In this document: piece by piece, positions 23,415-35,869 of the stretch
Layout of the letters: each line of letters starts with the position of its first letter
How positions within the stretch are numbered: position 1 is the first letter of the stretch
From: Gnetum montanum
Taxonomy: Eukaryota; Streptophyta; Gnetopsida; Gnetales; Gnetaceae
Length of the DNA: 64,000 bases
Direction: 5' to 3'
NCBI GenBank assembly: GCA_015680685.1
Contig: MNCI01000921.1
Span: 236,075 to 300,074 of the forward strand
The notes under the pieces: generated by a model
What the model saw: the letters and a program-made list of their open reading frames with translations, nothing else
The model's database searches: none
What the model was told of the DNA's origin: nothing
Position numbers and translations under genes: made by a program

Positions 23415-24060
23415 TGAAACACCACCAAATTCAAGCCTTAGCACCTTAATGGCAAATTATCTAAGTGTCAACACAAGGTAAATTTTTTCTAAGTGTTTGG
23501 CCCATGCTTCCACTATTGGGACTACACTCCAAAGCATAGTCAGCATAGCATGCAGCACAAAACCAAATTTGCAAAATTTTCTAAGTGCCAATAGTAGTTA
23601 CAAAAAATTTTCTAAGTGTTGTGCTATGCTTCAATTCTCCCTGCTATGCTTTAGAACATAGTTAGTGTAGCATGCACTTCAATGGCCAGTTTGCCTAAGT
23701 GTCAAGATAGATTAGAATGGAAGAAATAGTTTGGCAAATTTTCTAACTCATGGGGCTACCCATCCTACTATGCTCTAGAGTGTAGCCAACGTAGCTTACA
23801 TGAGGACTACAAGTTTTGCCAAATTTTTTCTCAGTGTTAGTGCTATGCTCTCACTTTCCCCTACTACACTTCAGAGCATAGCCAGCACTGGGCCTCAATT
23901 TTTACAAAGTTTGCCTAACTGTTGGGCTAAACTCCAAAGTGTAGCTAGTGTAGCAATGAAGGACAGACCCTAAAAGCTTCTAGAGATGAGCACCAACCTC
24001 CATCTTAGCTCCAGAACTCCTCTAGAAAGTAAGATCAACAATTTGCATTTCTTTTGAACC
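23415..24060 (+). repeat. 5' LTR of D, U3 portion
   Basis: Aligns with 41472-42105 from TGAAACACCACCAAATT onward, including the repeated AGCATAG-type modules. After about 24060 the copies diverge: no TATA box, R, U5 or primer site is found here, so the LTR is truncated. Confidence 0.8.
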
Positions 24061-24420
24061 CTCCCAAGTACATGGTACTCAACAATGAAAAATATAACTT
24101 CCTTTATGCAAAACTCTAGGTAGGTCTACCCCTAGACTGCCAAGAAATGGATGCAAAATGAAGTTATGTACTTATACATCAAAATTAAAGGGAATACCTC
24201 TCGACCCCTAATGATTTCATCTTGCTCACTGAAACCTCTTGGTGGATGCTTGACCAACTCATTTGACTTAATTGGTCAAATGAGCACGATGCAGCAACCA
24301 ACTATGAGGAGCCCCTAAAGGATGGGTAGGATGAGTTCGAAGGTCATTTAGAGAATGAGAACCCTTTTTATGCCTCTTTTTAGCAAACTACCTCTAGTGT
24401 CATCCCTCCACAATTATAGT
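24061..24420 (+). other. Unassigned region upstream of gag
   Basis: No primer site or gene recognised. 24250-24290 contains TTTGACTTAATTGGTCAAAT, a partly palindromic stretch. Confidence 0.4.
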
Positions 24421-26400
24421 CATTGGCCTTCTTTGAGGCGGTGACATCCCTGTTGTCACCTCCCAGCAATGCTTGTGGTGGCAAATCATCAAGTGCTACA
24501 TGCACATCAGGGTGCAAGACCATCTACCACCCTTTCTTTCATGGTCTTGGCACAATTCATGTAAGCCTCCATGCTAGCATCTATGATGTCAATGTAGCCC
24601 TACGTGCACACAGTGAAGATGTCCCAACCACACATGAGCCAAGTTTCCAACATCCTACCTGTCTCATTGGTGCCACCTACAATAGCCTAAGCCATAATCG
24701 CATGGTGGATCCCCACCTCTATGCCCATGGCATAATAGCACATGCAACAACACACACAATAGGCATCTTACGTGGTTGTGTAGCCCATAGTAGGGCCATG
24801 GGTCACTCAAACAACATAGTGGGTAGCATAACCAGTGCAGGTTGCCGCACCCACCCCAAGCTTGGACCAAGTGTTCCAACTCATTTAGATGCTCACCGAG
24901 GAGGTCAAGTGGCTTAAGGCTACCTCCCCTAAAATGGTCCAGGTGATGGACTTTTACTAGGATGACCTAATTAGTCCTATGATCCCATCACTAACCTTAC
25001 CTCCTAGAACCCAACTTTCCTAGTTTACCAAATATAATGGTGAGGGGGACCCTAACACCCATCTAGTTACCTTCCATTTTGAATTTCTTCTATTGCAGGA
25101 ATGGCTGCATGTAATCATCTATGCATTTGCCATATCCCTAACCAACAAGGCACTAGATTGGTACCATGCACTCCCTAGGGCCTCCATATCTTCCTTGGAG
25201 GATTTACTCAATCAATTTGTCACTCACTTCAAGTAAAGCTTGAAGCTTGAGGCAATCCTAGATCAACTAATGCAAATCAAACAAGGCCACATAGAGCCCA
25301 TACAAAAATTCATCCAATGTTGAAGCACTGCACTTAACAAAATTCGCAAACCCATCACAAAAACCCACCTACTAGCCATTTTCAAAGGCACAATGAACAA
25401 CTACATTAAGTCAAAGCTATAATACCTTTCCCCACACTCCCTGAGCCAAGCATTTACTCAAATGAAGAGCATTTAGGATGCTATGGAGGTTAGTAAGGAC
25501 CCAACCTATGTAGCCTATAAAAATGCACATGCAAAAAAAGATAGGAAAAAGGGCAAGGCAACCACAACTATTGCAACGATGGCCAATGAGGTGAAGCCAA
25601 ATAATGCCAAACCAATAGCTAAGGCACCCAAGGTCTAGGCCAATAGCAAGGCATCTAGCTTTGGCACTGCATTGACTAACCAGTCAGCATCATCGACGAC
25701 CATGGGGTAAGTTACCCAAAGGTCAAACTTTGAGTGCAAGGATCACTCAAAGTACACACCATTGCCCATTAAGCCATAAGAGCTTTTAGGACAATTGCTT
25801 AACATTGGGAACATCTAGTATAAGAAAATGTTTGAAGATGCTCGCAAGCCTCATGACTACTATTGTAAGCTCCTCAAAAACCCATCAGTAGCTACACCAA
25901 AAGAGCCTCCTATCCCTAAGCACTTTAGGTTGGACCATTTTTGCCATTACCAGCAATTTCCTGGCCATGACACAGACTTTTGCATGGCCTTACGAGATGA
26001 CATACAATGCATGATTGATGGAGATGAACTAATCCTTGATGCAACCAACCTAATTCACCCTGAAAATCAATTAATGAAGGTCTACAAAAACCCTTTCAAT
26101 GTAATTGGTGTAGGGTACGTTATCAATGCAATTAGCATTGATGATGACATAGAACCGGCACAAGATCCATTCATGGTTCAAGTGCCCTCTAGCAACATTA
26201 GGGCCTCCTTGATGTCAACTAGTTCAAGGTTTTCTTTTGTTATTAGAGTGCCACTTCAAGTGCCCATAACACAATTTGTGGTCAAGGCCCCATAACATGT
26301 TGTGGTAATAGCAACATAGACATCTTTTGTCATCAAGGTGCCACAACGTGCAGACTCCTTGCTTACTTAGAGTTTGATGGTGGGGACTATGTCAAGCCCT
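24420..26400 (+). pseudogene. gag of Tat-type element (D)
   Basis: The capsid (retrotransposon gag) domain is at about 24940-25480: FTKYNGEGDPNTHLVTFHFE, then NKALDWYHALP and QFVTHFK. A Lys/Ala-rich linker follows. 25828-26295 is open and contains FCHYQQFPGHDTDFC (C at 25942 and 25981), the His/Cys motif of Tat/Ogre gag ('YC-FH---GHDTE-C'). The open frame 24423-24917 lies mostly out of phase with the best capsid frame. Several TAG and TAA stops make it a pseudogene. Confidence 0.8.
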
Positions 26401-26959
26401 GCTTACCCAAGGCCTCATCCCACATACAACACCAAGTACTCTAGGTGGTAGCCTAGGAGGCCCAATGAGCACCTCGTTGACAAAAATGATTAGGAAATGC
26501 ATGGAGCTAGGTCAACCTAAGCTTATCCCCCTATCTTCTATTCCCATGGCGACATCGACTAAGAACACCACCACAAGCAATTAACAACCAAGCACTAAGG
26601 CTCAAAAGTAAGCAAAACAAGCAAAGCCCAAATCTCCTCCTTGAGAGATATGTCTCTTATTCTGCATGGAGGAGATGAAGGGCAATAAAGCAATAGACAG
26701 TAATAAGTATTTCTTAGATGCATTGGCACAAGTTAAATAGGCTTTCAAAGAAAAAAACACAACCTTGAGCTTGTATGACTTAGTCATGATCTCCTCCACT
26801 CAACGTAAAGCATTAGTTCACATTTTGACCTTCATTCCTATTAAGGAGGATATCTCAGTGGATGAATAAGCCATCCACATTGTGAGGCTTCCCCTTACAC
26901 ATTAGGAATCAAGTTCAACACCTCTAGCATTTCATGATGAGGCAATTAAGGTTGACCCT
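26401..26959 (+). pseudogene. Gag-protease linker region of D
   Basis: Low-complexity remnant with stops; no domain recognised. It connects gag to protease. Confidence 0.4.
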
Positions 26960-27603
26960 AAAAAAGGTTAGTTCACCACTGTGCCAATGTTGATAATAAT
27001 CCATGTAGGACAATGCAAGATTCATAGGGTGCACATCGATGACGAGGCAACAACTAATGTCATCCCATTACTAATCATTAACAAGCTTGGTCTTGTCAAC
27101 CAAATCAAACCCACAAAGACAACATGTCTAAAGTGCTTCAATGGATCATGCATTATGATAAGGGGGATGGTCACAATAGTTTTCATAGCAAGGGATCAAT
27201 TCCCCACAACAGATAAATTCATTATCATTAAGAAGATTCCCAAGTTCAACTATAGGTGGTCTACTCACCCATCCACCAAGAGATCCACCTTTTGTATAAA
27301 GGTGGAGAAGTGATCATACATGGTGACAATGCATTCCCTCTAACCATTAGCAACCTTGAAATAAAACAAGGATTGGAGGTGGACTTCCCTGATGGCATGC
27401 CACCCATGGAGAATGAGGGTCAACCTTGTTTGGCAGACTCACCTGAAGAACCAAAAGAATCCAACAACTTCCTCGAGGAAGCTCTATGGGTAGAATTATC
27501 CTTCAGCATCATGGACGAAGGTCTAAGTGAATATTACCTTATGCTACCTAGGCCCTATGCACCCCCCAACCCACATTTGGTTAAGAAGAAGCTACATGAC
27601 TAA
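26960..27603 (+). pseudogene. Aspartic protease of Tat-type element (D)
   Basis: VHIDDEATTNVIP at about 27031-27070 corresponds to the Tat retropepsin loop 'V--D-GSS-NI-P', although the catalytic D-[ST]-G reads DEA. The domain continues over 26981-27313 and, after a frame change, 27256-27603 (IHLLYKGGEVIIHGDNAFPL). In intact Tat elements RT follows directly; here the frame ends at 27601 and a spacer follows, so RT has been deleted or displaced. Confidence 0.7.
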
Positions 27604-27834
27604 GGCATCCCCTTAATTTAACATGTGCTAGGTGCCTATTTGCCCCTAACTTTTGCATGCCTTGTTTTTCTTTTTCTTATGTAGTTACATTTCGCACAGT
27701 TGCTTGTGTTTTACATCATTTATTTTATTACACATTCATTCCTTTTGTTTATACATTTTTGTTTAGTTTTCTTATACATTAAAAAACACTAAAATACATA
27801 AATATCATACAATTCAAAATTGAAAATATATATA

Positions 27835-28170
27835 TATATGGCTTGCCATGGCCTAAAACTGGCCACCTTTCTTACATCGTCATGGCCTAAAAAGGCCTTA
27901 AACTAGCATACGGCCTACTACAGCCTAAAATTGGCAACCCTTTTTCTTTTGTTGCAATGGCTTGGAATGATCCAAAACTATCACTACAGCCCACCAAGGC
28001 CTTAAACTAGCACCTTGTGACTTGGAATGGACTAAAATTATGGCCACAACTTGCCACAAACTAAAACTGGTAGCACCTACTTTCCTTTTTTATTTGTAGC
28101 CCAAAATGGCCTTAAACTAGCTGTTTTCATGGCCCAAAACAACCTTAAACTAGAAATGGCCTTTTTACCT
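27835..28170 (+). repeat. Degenerate 'CCTTAAACTAGCA' tandem repeats, copy 1
   Basis: About eight units of roughly 30-45 bases built on (A/T)GGCCTTAAACTAGCA and the variants CCTAAAACTGGC and CCTAAAATTGGC. The same motif recurs at 35745-35830 and 39410-39810, the latter right after integrase, so this block probably marks the post-integrase spacer. Confidence 0.7.
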
Positions 28171-28469
28171 AGCCTTAAATTTGCATGGGATCCACAAGGG
28201 GCCAAATTGCATCAACCAACAACATTATTAATGCTTAATACTTAGCAAATGAATGCAAAACTCTACATAGCATGCAACATCATTGCAAAAAAAATATTTT
28301 AGTATTACATCTCCATCAATAAAAAATATATACAAGGCATGATTGTACAACAAAAATGGCCAAAAAATGAAAATTTCCCAGTAGTGGGGCTACATCAGGA
28401 CTACTTAGTCAATAATGTTCAGTGGAGGTTGAAGCTCCTCTTCCTCTTCCTCTTCCTCTGCCGCTCTGT

Positions 28470-31400
28470 TAGGGCTTATGACATCGCCTGATGCCTGCTT
28501 AAAGCAACACAAAACAATAAATCAATTAGCCAATGCACAACATGCAAAATTGAAATGAAAAACAAAAAAAAACTACCTTGAGAGGGTCTTGCATCAATCT
28601 CTAGAGGCAATCTATCAAGGCCTTGCTCTAAGCAGTGGAGGATCTTGGCCTCTGAAAGCCACGTCCAATCCTCCTAGCCAAAGTCAATACCTGTGAGGGT
28701 CTTGCCTTTGTCCATGATGGTCCATATGGATGGCTCCATTGAAAATGTAGTAGATGAAACCTCTCTTAAGTGCACAATAATTTTCCTCACTAGAGACCCA
28801 CTCACGACTATGTGACAAGAGAATAGCTCATAAAATCATGTCTCGCCAATCGCCTTAAGGAACATATTGCAGCAACAACATTCGATGGACTCCTCTTTGT
28901 ACCATTTAAGGTATGCATTTCACTTATTCTTGTAGTGGTGCTTATGGTTATTCTGAGTTTGCCCCCATTGATACATCTTTGTGTTGTGATCCTTCCAATC
29001 CTAGTTTTCTTGAGCTAGCAAGTCCATCTACAACCTCTAAACAATAATCTCTCTGGTGGCTTCATTCTTGTCCTAGATTGCTGACTATTACCTAGCATAG
29101 TCAATCTTAGCTATCTACTAGGTACTATCCTCTTGTGTATGAGCAACAAGGAAATTGTAACAATATTGCAAGTCCTCCATCTTAGCATCCTAGCTTGTCA
29201 CCCTATCCTAGAGCTTATGCACCCATTTCCATAGGTGCTCAAATGTGTGCCTACAAACCCATAATGCTTTTGCATATGAAAGTGCACACTTACTTACTAC
29301 CTTATACACATGGTGAGGCACTTGCTTCACCTTAGGGAGAAACTTGGAAATGGCATCCACCTTGGCCACCTTGCTTGGATCCCAATGAATCTTAGAACCT
29401 ATTGGCATACAATAAGCAAATCAACATTAGCCACAAACTAAGTTTCAAATTGATAAAGCAAGACAAGAAAAGCAACATCACATACATACTGAGTTTGGGA
29501 TTTTCTTGTTGTAGGTAGTCCACCATGTCCTTAACCAGACCTTCTATGAAGATGAACTTATCAAGCACTTCTACGCATGGCTCCATGCAGTAGGTAGAGG
29601 TGGACACTGAATCACTGTCAAGTACCTCTATGGCTACAATGCAATAACACATTTCGCAACAATTAGATAACCAAATATGCAATACCAAAAAGAGAGCAGT
29701 AATAGATGGCAACTCAAAGCATGTACCTAGCAAACCCTTGAGTGTGAGAGTGGGGGGATCACCTAGTTGCACACCATCAAAGAAGTTATCAAAATCACCC
29801 TCAGTAGGGTGAAGCAGTTCCTCCTCCTCCAACTATTAAAGGACCTCTACAACCTCATGCAACTCCTTCTCTTGTGCCTCTCCCTTAGTTTGAGGAGGGA
29901 CCTCCTCTACTACTACCTCAATTGGTGCTTCAACAACCCTCCCACCTAATTCCAACAATTCACACACATGTCAAGATTAGCATTTCAACACTTAGCATAA
30001 TATAGCATAGAGAAAAAAGCCTAAAATATAAGTACATAAAATTCAAAAATGCATCTAATAACTCATACTAACCTACAACATCCATGCTCAAGTCACAAGA
30101 CTTCAAGTGGATCTTCTTGTTGCCCAAATTCTCAACCTCTCATGTAGGCTCCTCTACGAGATGTGGCCTCTTAATCTTTGCCATAGATGGTCCCACCATC
30201 TTGGCAATGTAACGCTTCACCCTAGCCACATTCCCAATACCATTCAGTGGGGGTTCACCTACATTATCATGCAAGTTGTGAGATCATCCCAAGTAACCTT
30301 TAGTTGTTACAAAAAATGACTCACCAATTGCCTCTAGGGGGGTCCTATACTCATGTAGTAACAAACAGGTGCTTCATCTATAGCTTCAAGAGCTATGTGT
30401 GATTTTGCACCACCTATTGTCCATCCTCATAAACCACCAAAAACTCTACATATCTTCAAAGGCATCCTACAAAGAATGCAAAGTTCACATTCAACCTTGT
30501 CTAGAGGTTGTGGCGTAACTTAACAATCTCACCATGCAAGCTACTAGCAATGTCAAAGGCCTAGTTATACCTTATGCCCTCCTCTAGCATGTCCCTCATC
30601 ACTTAAGCTTGCTCTACCCCAAGAGTTTTCCCTTGGGAGAGTAGCTTCGAAAATGCCTAGACACAAAAGAGAAGGTAAAGCTCATGAACCACAAGCACCT
30701 TCACATCCTTAATGAGTATGCCTTTGTGAGATCAAGAAGTTTGTAGCCACTCCTTGACATTGCCTCAGTGGTCCACCTCTCTGTTGGTCTTATCAACAAC
30801 CAATGATCCATCAGAGGAGAGGCTAAAGAGATCTACAAAGAAGTCATCAATAAGGTCTAGAACCATCCTCACATCACATACCTACATGACAAAGTGATGA
30901 ACTTCATTGCTAAAGGAACTAATAATCGCAACCATTTCAACCATCGAAATGCCTAGGCTAAGGGCCAAGAAAAGGTCTATCAATCCAGCCCATGTAAGCC
31001 TACTAGTCAACTCCGTTGAGGCCTAGTGGCACAACCAATGTTGCGCACCCTCATAGCACCATACTTCATGATGAGGATGGCCTTAGTGCAGCTCGTAGCA
31101 ACAGTTGTGACCTCTCGCAAAGTGACTACAACTACAATATAGGCAAAAAGGCAAAGTTAGCATCATGCAAAGGGCAAAGTAGAAAATGAATGAGAGCACA
31201 ATGACAAACTACTTACGCAGGACAAAAGGTGTGTGCAATGGTGATGGTGGAACGAATGCCTCCTCAATGCTAGGTACACCATTCACCCACTCCGCATCCA
31301 ACTAGCCATGGGTCTGACACCTCTCATAGGCCTTCGGATACCAACAAGGATAGTTTGCCAAGTTATATCTAATCTACCTGATCACCCCTACACAAAGGCT

Positions 31401-32021
31401 CTCACAAGACGAAAGTTCCTATAGGGTAGTGTGAGTTAGGTTCAGGGTCCCCTCCTCATCATGCAAGCTATGCTCATCAACACTAAACTTGACAAAAAAT
31501 ATGAATAGTTAGCACCTTAGTATGACCCAATAGCCAAAGGAATAATGCAAAAATAATAGGCACGCTTACCCTATAGCATAGTACACCATCCCAGATGAGT
31601 TATGAAGTAGGGCATGCATGCGTTGAGCAATAAAGAGAGTGCTACTCTTGCTATAATAACTAAATTTTGGCATCTACCAAATCTTGGACAAAGGCTTAAC
31701 ATCCCTAAGGCCTTGGGCTGAAGCTCCTACTCCACCATCATTAGTAGTAGACTCATCAGACATGAACTTCAGACTGGTCCAGTTTGCCCTAGGTAGTAAG
31801 ATCTCTATGATGACACTAGTAGTTTCTCCCACTAAGTGTGACCACATTATCACACTAAAGTATTGGAGTAGAATTCTAGGAACTTGTGTGCTTTTAGTCA
31901 AAACCATACCACTTGGTGACCCACATGCATGTCTGGCATAGGTGTGTTTAGAATGGGCTCGTTCATACAACAAAGGATGCCAAAAAGCTCCACAATGATG
32001 AGAATTAGCTTCAATAATATC
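28470..32021 (-). pseudogene. Antisense multi-exon gene inside D (about eight exons)
   Basis: Unrecognised protein of about 970 codons, opposite to the host element. Exons (high to low): 31570-32021, 31217-31492, 30325-31131, 30073-30258, 29727-29945, 29490-29633, 28577-29398, 28470-28494 (TAA). Introns are 66-127 bases with GT...AG ends, e.g. donors GTAAGCG, GTAAGT, GTGAGT, GTTAGT, GTATGT. Reading phase is kept across five junctions (exons 1-2, 2-3, 4-5, 5-6, 6-7). Exon 2 reads NLANYPCWYPKAYERC; exon 7 reads SKIHWDPSKVAKVDAISKFL and ALWVCRHTFEHLWKWVHKL. TAG stops in most exons and shifts near 31075 and at junction 3-4 show decay. The 5' end was not found; it lies close to the LTR at 32144. 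Antisense ORFs are known in Tat elements, but I recognise no homologue. Confidence 0.72.
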
Positions 32022-32379
32022 CTACAACTATAAAAGCAACAAAAAAACATTAATATACATTGGATACACAAAAATACATTATATTACACTTAGAAAAATT
32101 AGCAAAGTTAACATAGGATAAGCATAACTTAGCAGAAACTAGGTGAAACACCACTAATTTTGGCCCAACACTTTGAAACGAGGACGACCCAAGCCCTCCT
32201 TGGCATTCGGGAGGCAAAACTGGACTAAGGCATGGAACTCATGCCCAGCTTGTTCAAGTCAGCTTGATCACACTATCAAGGCCATCCTTAGGCTCTGCAT
32301 TGACAATCTCCAACTTCAGACTCCAACCTCTAGAAAATTCAGTTTCAATGTTCAAAAACTGTAGTTTCTGCAGGTCACA

Positions 32380-33119
32380 CTGTGATCACGTTGCAGCATG
32401 ACCTCCAGCGTGACCTACTCCAAGTGACTCAAAACCAAACACATTCAAGCTTAAAATTCCACATCTTAGATCACACTCAAATTCACAAGGTAGGTAGCAG
32501 TCACATTTCAAGAATCAGGCTTCAAAATTCAAATTTGGTATCAAAAGGTCTCATTTCCCTCACTCACGCTTAAGGTCATGCTGGGCATGAGTACAACGTA
32601 CACACACTGCAACATACATACATTGGGATGCTGGGATGCTGGGACTCATGCTGGAGGTCACACTGGGCATGAGTGTAGCATAAACACAAATGAACTCATG
32701 TTGAAGCTTAACTTGACTCACGCTGGAGGCATATCCACTCACGCTGGAGGCTATAGCAAAACAGAAACACCTCAAATGACCACAAAACTACTCAAACTGA
32801 CATCTTGTAGCAGTCGATTCAAGGATCAAGAAATTTTAAGTGAGCCAAAGTCAATCCTTTTTATTTTCTTTGTAAATTTTCTTCATTTTTGGGCATGTCG
32901 AGCCCTTACAGTCTAAATTATATGTACTCCCATGGGCTTGAGTAACCCATCCGTTGCAAGATACAATGTACCTAGTCAAAAACGTAGCTTGCCGACACAC
33001 AACCAACTCATACATGGTTGTCCATCAGACACGTGTCACTTGATCCATTTTCCTGTTAAATTCCAACTGTTGATTCCATTCTGGAATTCTACACCTAAGC
33101 AGAGCCCAACCCTATAAAT
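32380..33119 (+). promoter_or_regulatory. U3 repeat cluster and TATA box of LTR E
   Basis: Repeated ACTCATGCTGGAGG / GTCACACTGGGCATGAGT modules lie upstream of CCTATAAATACCC at 33111-33123. This U3 plan (short repeated modules before TATA) matches the other LTRs here, with different motifs. Confidence 0.5.
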
Positions 33120-33243
33120 ACCCTGTCAATTCACATAAACAAGGGGTTGGCAATTGGAGACATTGGCAATTCTAAGAACAGACAGCAAACCAGCAATCCT
33201 TGGGCGCTTAGCACACTTGACTCTTGGCATCCAAGTGCTTCTC

Positions 33244-33290
33244 ACATACATCACATCACATCATCACATCATTGCATCACATCACCCCAG
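33244..33290 (+). repeat. CATCA simple repeat in R/U5 of LTR E
   Basis: ACATCACATCATCACATCA-type short tandem array. Confidence 0.8.
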
Positions 33291-33708
33291 GGTTAGGCAT
33301 TTGACCTACCATCCACACATGCAGCTACGCTTTGACTGGTGCACATTTTTTCTAAGCAATACAATACATTTTGTTTTGCCAACCATTACTTTTGTCCACT
33401 CTGTGTTATATTTAGTTTATGTTCTGTTTACATTCTTCTTACATTTTGTTTAGGATTCTGTTTACGTTCCATTTGCAATACACTGCATATATTTCTATTT
33501 ACATTTTATGTGTACTGTTCACATTTTAAGACATTAGTTATGATAACCCTAGCGCAAGCCATAGTTTATGCTCGGGGAAGTTCTTGGTTTATTTGCGTGC
33601 AAACCATCCAAGGCACTCTACCTTCGTTCCCTTTTCTAGCTTGCCCTCAAGTGAAGGCAGGGTCAGCTATGCCTGCCCAATGATCTTTCGGTGTCTATTT
33701 CCCTTTCA

Positions 33709-34769
33709 GCCTTACATCGACGATTTAGGTTAGTACACTAGGATCCCTTGCGGGCCTCACAAGCATGGGATGTTAGTACACACGTTTGATGTACTAAGTG
33801 CTCATTAGCGTATAGCACTAATGTAGCATTAGCTTTTTGCTTTACATTCACATGTTTTGCATTGTATTGATTTACATTTTTTAGTAGTTTGACATGTTTA
33901 ATTTGCAAGATTGGCATGTTAGCAAAGCTTTGGTACACTTTGCATTTTGTTTCACATGCGGCATTCTAACACTTCACATTCTCACCATTAACATTTTTTG
34001 TGTTTGGCATTTTATTCCTGCACTTAGCAAATTCATTGAATTTTTTTTTAACTCTGGGCAACATAGCCTAGGATACCTGAAAAAATTCTAACTCTAGGTT
34101 ACCCATCCCTAGGAGTGTAATGCACATAAATGTTAAAAAAAAAATTCTAACTACAGCTACACTCACCAAGGAATGTAACCCCAAAAAATCAAAAAATAAT
34201 TCTAACAATTGGAAGCATAGCCCTAAAACATCCAAAATGTTGCAAAAGGAAAACAAACAAACTTCCTCCGAAGCTATCAAAACCACTCATAGCCTACCCA
34301 GGTATTAGTTGCAACCGTCACCCTAGTGGCCATTTTTCCATGCTTGGGTGCATCGCGCTTCCCAACGCTGTCATGCTATGGGGTGCACATGCCCCTCACA
34401 CATGCCCTACTTCCATCACATCTAGCCCTCTCCTTGCCCCCACCCTACATTGCCCCCCTACATTAAAGAAAATAATGTGTTAGTGCCCCACCCATCAATC
34501 GTGGCCCTCCTAAGCTAAAATAGTTAAAAATTTTCTCTCCTTTTTTGCCCTACCACACAAAAAATGGTGGGACAGAACCCCAATGCACTCTCACTCTATC
34601 GTCTTCCTTTGACAACACTACCCAGTCCACTACACACCAACATCACATGCTAGGATGCTTACCCAAGTTGTAGTCCTTATTTTCCTACCTTTGCCCCATG
34701 GTCTCCCCATGCATCTCTACTTGCTGCAACACCTCACCCTTGCCTTGCCTCACCTCACCCACTTGTGTG
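33709..34769 (+). other. Leader-like region after LTR E
   Basis: No certain primer site or gene. It is C-rich from about 34310 to 34650 and has repeated 'AAATTCTAACT' (34022-34200). Confidence 0.4.
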
Positions 34770-35300
34770 CCACTAGAAAAATGGAAAATAAAAAAAAGGT
34801 AGCAAAGGGTAAATCCTCTACTCCAAAATCCACTATCGCTTACAAGCCCAAAACCTTTGTCCAAAACCCCCTACCCCACGTAGCCACAGAACCCCCATTC
34901 AAAAATTATGAAGTGCCAAGAACAAAACCCTTACTCCCATGCATAGCCATACCCTACCACCGTGATAAGCCAAGAGGCCAACCCCTTGGTTACATCCCAA
35001 TCACCCATGCCCACATTGTTCATGCATAAAACAAAAAAAAAAGAGTCCCAAAGCAAAACCCATTACCCACAAATGTGCCCTCTCTTCCTGGTCATGTGTC
35101 CATGGCAGCCACAACAATGGTAGTCCCTGTAAAGGTAGGCCATCCCAAAGCCCAACAAGCCCCAACGCAAAGTGCAAGAAATAGTGAAATACATAAAAGA
35201 AACACTGTGTAAAGGGGTGAGTGTAGCAAGGTACTTGGTAGATAGTGACTCCCTCCATTCCTCCATGTATGCCCAAGGAAAATGTCTTAGTACTTATATC
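34770..35300 (+). pseudogene. Possible gag N-terminal remnant, basic and Pro-rich
   Basis: RKMENKKKVAKGKSSTPK then VQNPLPHVATEPPFKNYEVP (to 35026), followed in another frame by VREIVKYIKETLCKGV and LVDSDSLHSSMYAQ. Composition and place after an LTR suggest a gag leader, but no domain is recognised. Confidence 0.35.
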
Positions 35301-35329
35301 CCCTCATCCACATTGACAAGTCTAGGATG

Positions 35330-35700
35330 CTCACATTTACTTCAGTGCGTCATGTTGACTACTACACTCTAGCTACTACGCTTTGGATGTTACACTTTAG
35401 CTTCTATGCTCTAATTGCCATGCTCTAGCTTCCACTCCTTGCTTCAACCATGCTTTTAGAAAATGACAATTTACCCTTAGTGAAACGCACATATATACCC
35501 TCCTAGGGTAATTAAATACACCACCTATAGAGATGATGCCCCACACTTAGGCAAATTTTTCAAGCTTTTCTAAGCATAACAAGGGGTAGAGCATAGCAAC
35601 CAAAGTTAGGAAAATTTTCAAACTTTTTCTGGTGGTCCTTGGAATTAATTATTTTTTTGAATTTTTCTAATTGCCTAATGAATGCCTAGTGTAACTCCAC
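35330..35700 (+). repeat. LTR U3-like fragment
   Basis: Contains ACTCTAGCTACTACGC and TATGCTCTAATTGCCATGCT together with 'AAATTTTTCAAGCTTTTCTAAGCATA' type sequence. This resembles the D U3 modules but is shorter and rearranged. Confidence 0.45.
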
Positions 35701-35744
35701 ATTCCAAACACTCTTAGCCTTCCCTAAAACAATGTATCTTGCAT

Positions 35745-35830
35745 AATTAGTGATTCTCTATGACCTTAAACTAACAAACCATAGTCTATTAAGACCTTAA
35801 ACTAGCACCCCATGCCTTGACTTCATTTAA
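35745..35830 (+). repeat. 'CCTTAAACTAGCA' repeats, copy 2 (short)
   Basis: Two clear units: GACCTTAAACTAACA and GACCTTAAACTAGCA. See 27835 and 39410. Confidence 0.55.
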
Positions 35831-35869
35831 GATAGGTTTGGCTTAATATTCCTTCTCATTGTTTTGCAT

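Larger units (their letters stand above)
32144..33708 (+). repeat. LTR of a second Tat subfamily (E)
   Basis: Starts TGAAACACCACTAATTTTGG, like the D LTR start, and ends CCCTTTCA: TG...CA with a TGAAA/TTTCA inverted end. The U3 differs from D, having many copies of ACTCA(T/C)GCTGGAGG and GGTCACACTGGGCATGAGTG (32380-32760). A TATA box TATAAAT at 33113 is followed by an R/U5 region with CATCA simple repeats. No clear target duplication flanks it and no second copy is seen. Confidence 0.72.

Noticed and set aside
24664-24879. Minus-strand frame opposite gag of D
   Set aside because: Shadow of the gag region with Trp/Cys/Gly-rich composition and no domain.
28440-28462. Glu-rich tail (CTTCCTCTTCCT repeat) as the C-terminus of the antisense protein
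   Set aside because: It is out of phase after the last intron; the in-phase frame stops at 28470-28472. It is also a simple repeat.
30298-30324. A 27-base intron in the antisense gene
   Set aside because: Too short to be spliced; the acceptor ATGTAG at 30259-30260 gives a plausible 66-base intron instead.
33244-33290. CATCA array as a CRISPR-like repeat
   Set aside because: A short simple-sequence repeat in an LTR of a plant element; there are no spacers.
33710-33714. CCTTA after LTR E as the right target duplication of the element starting at 23415
   Set aside because: It is one base away from the LTR end, and the following sequence does not continue C-F, whereas the CCTTA at 49327 does.
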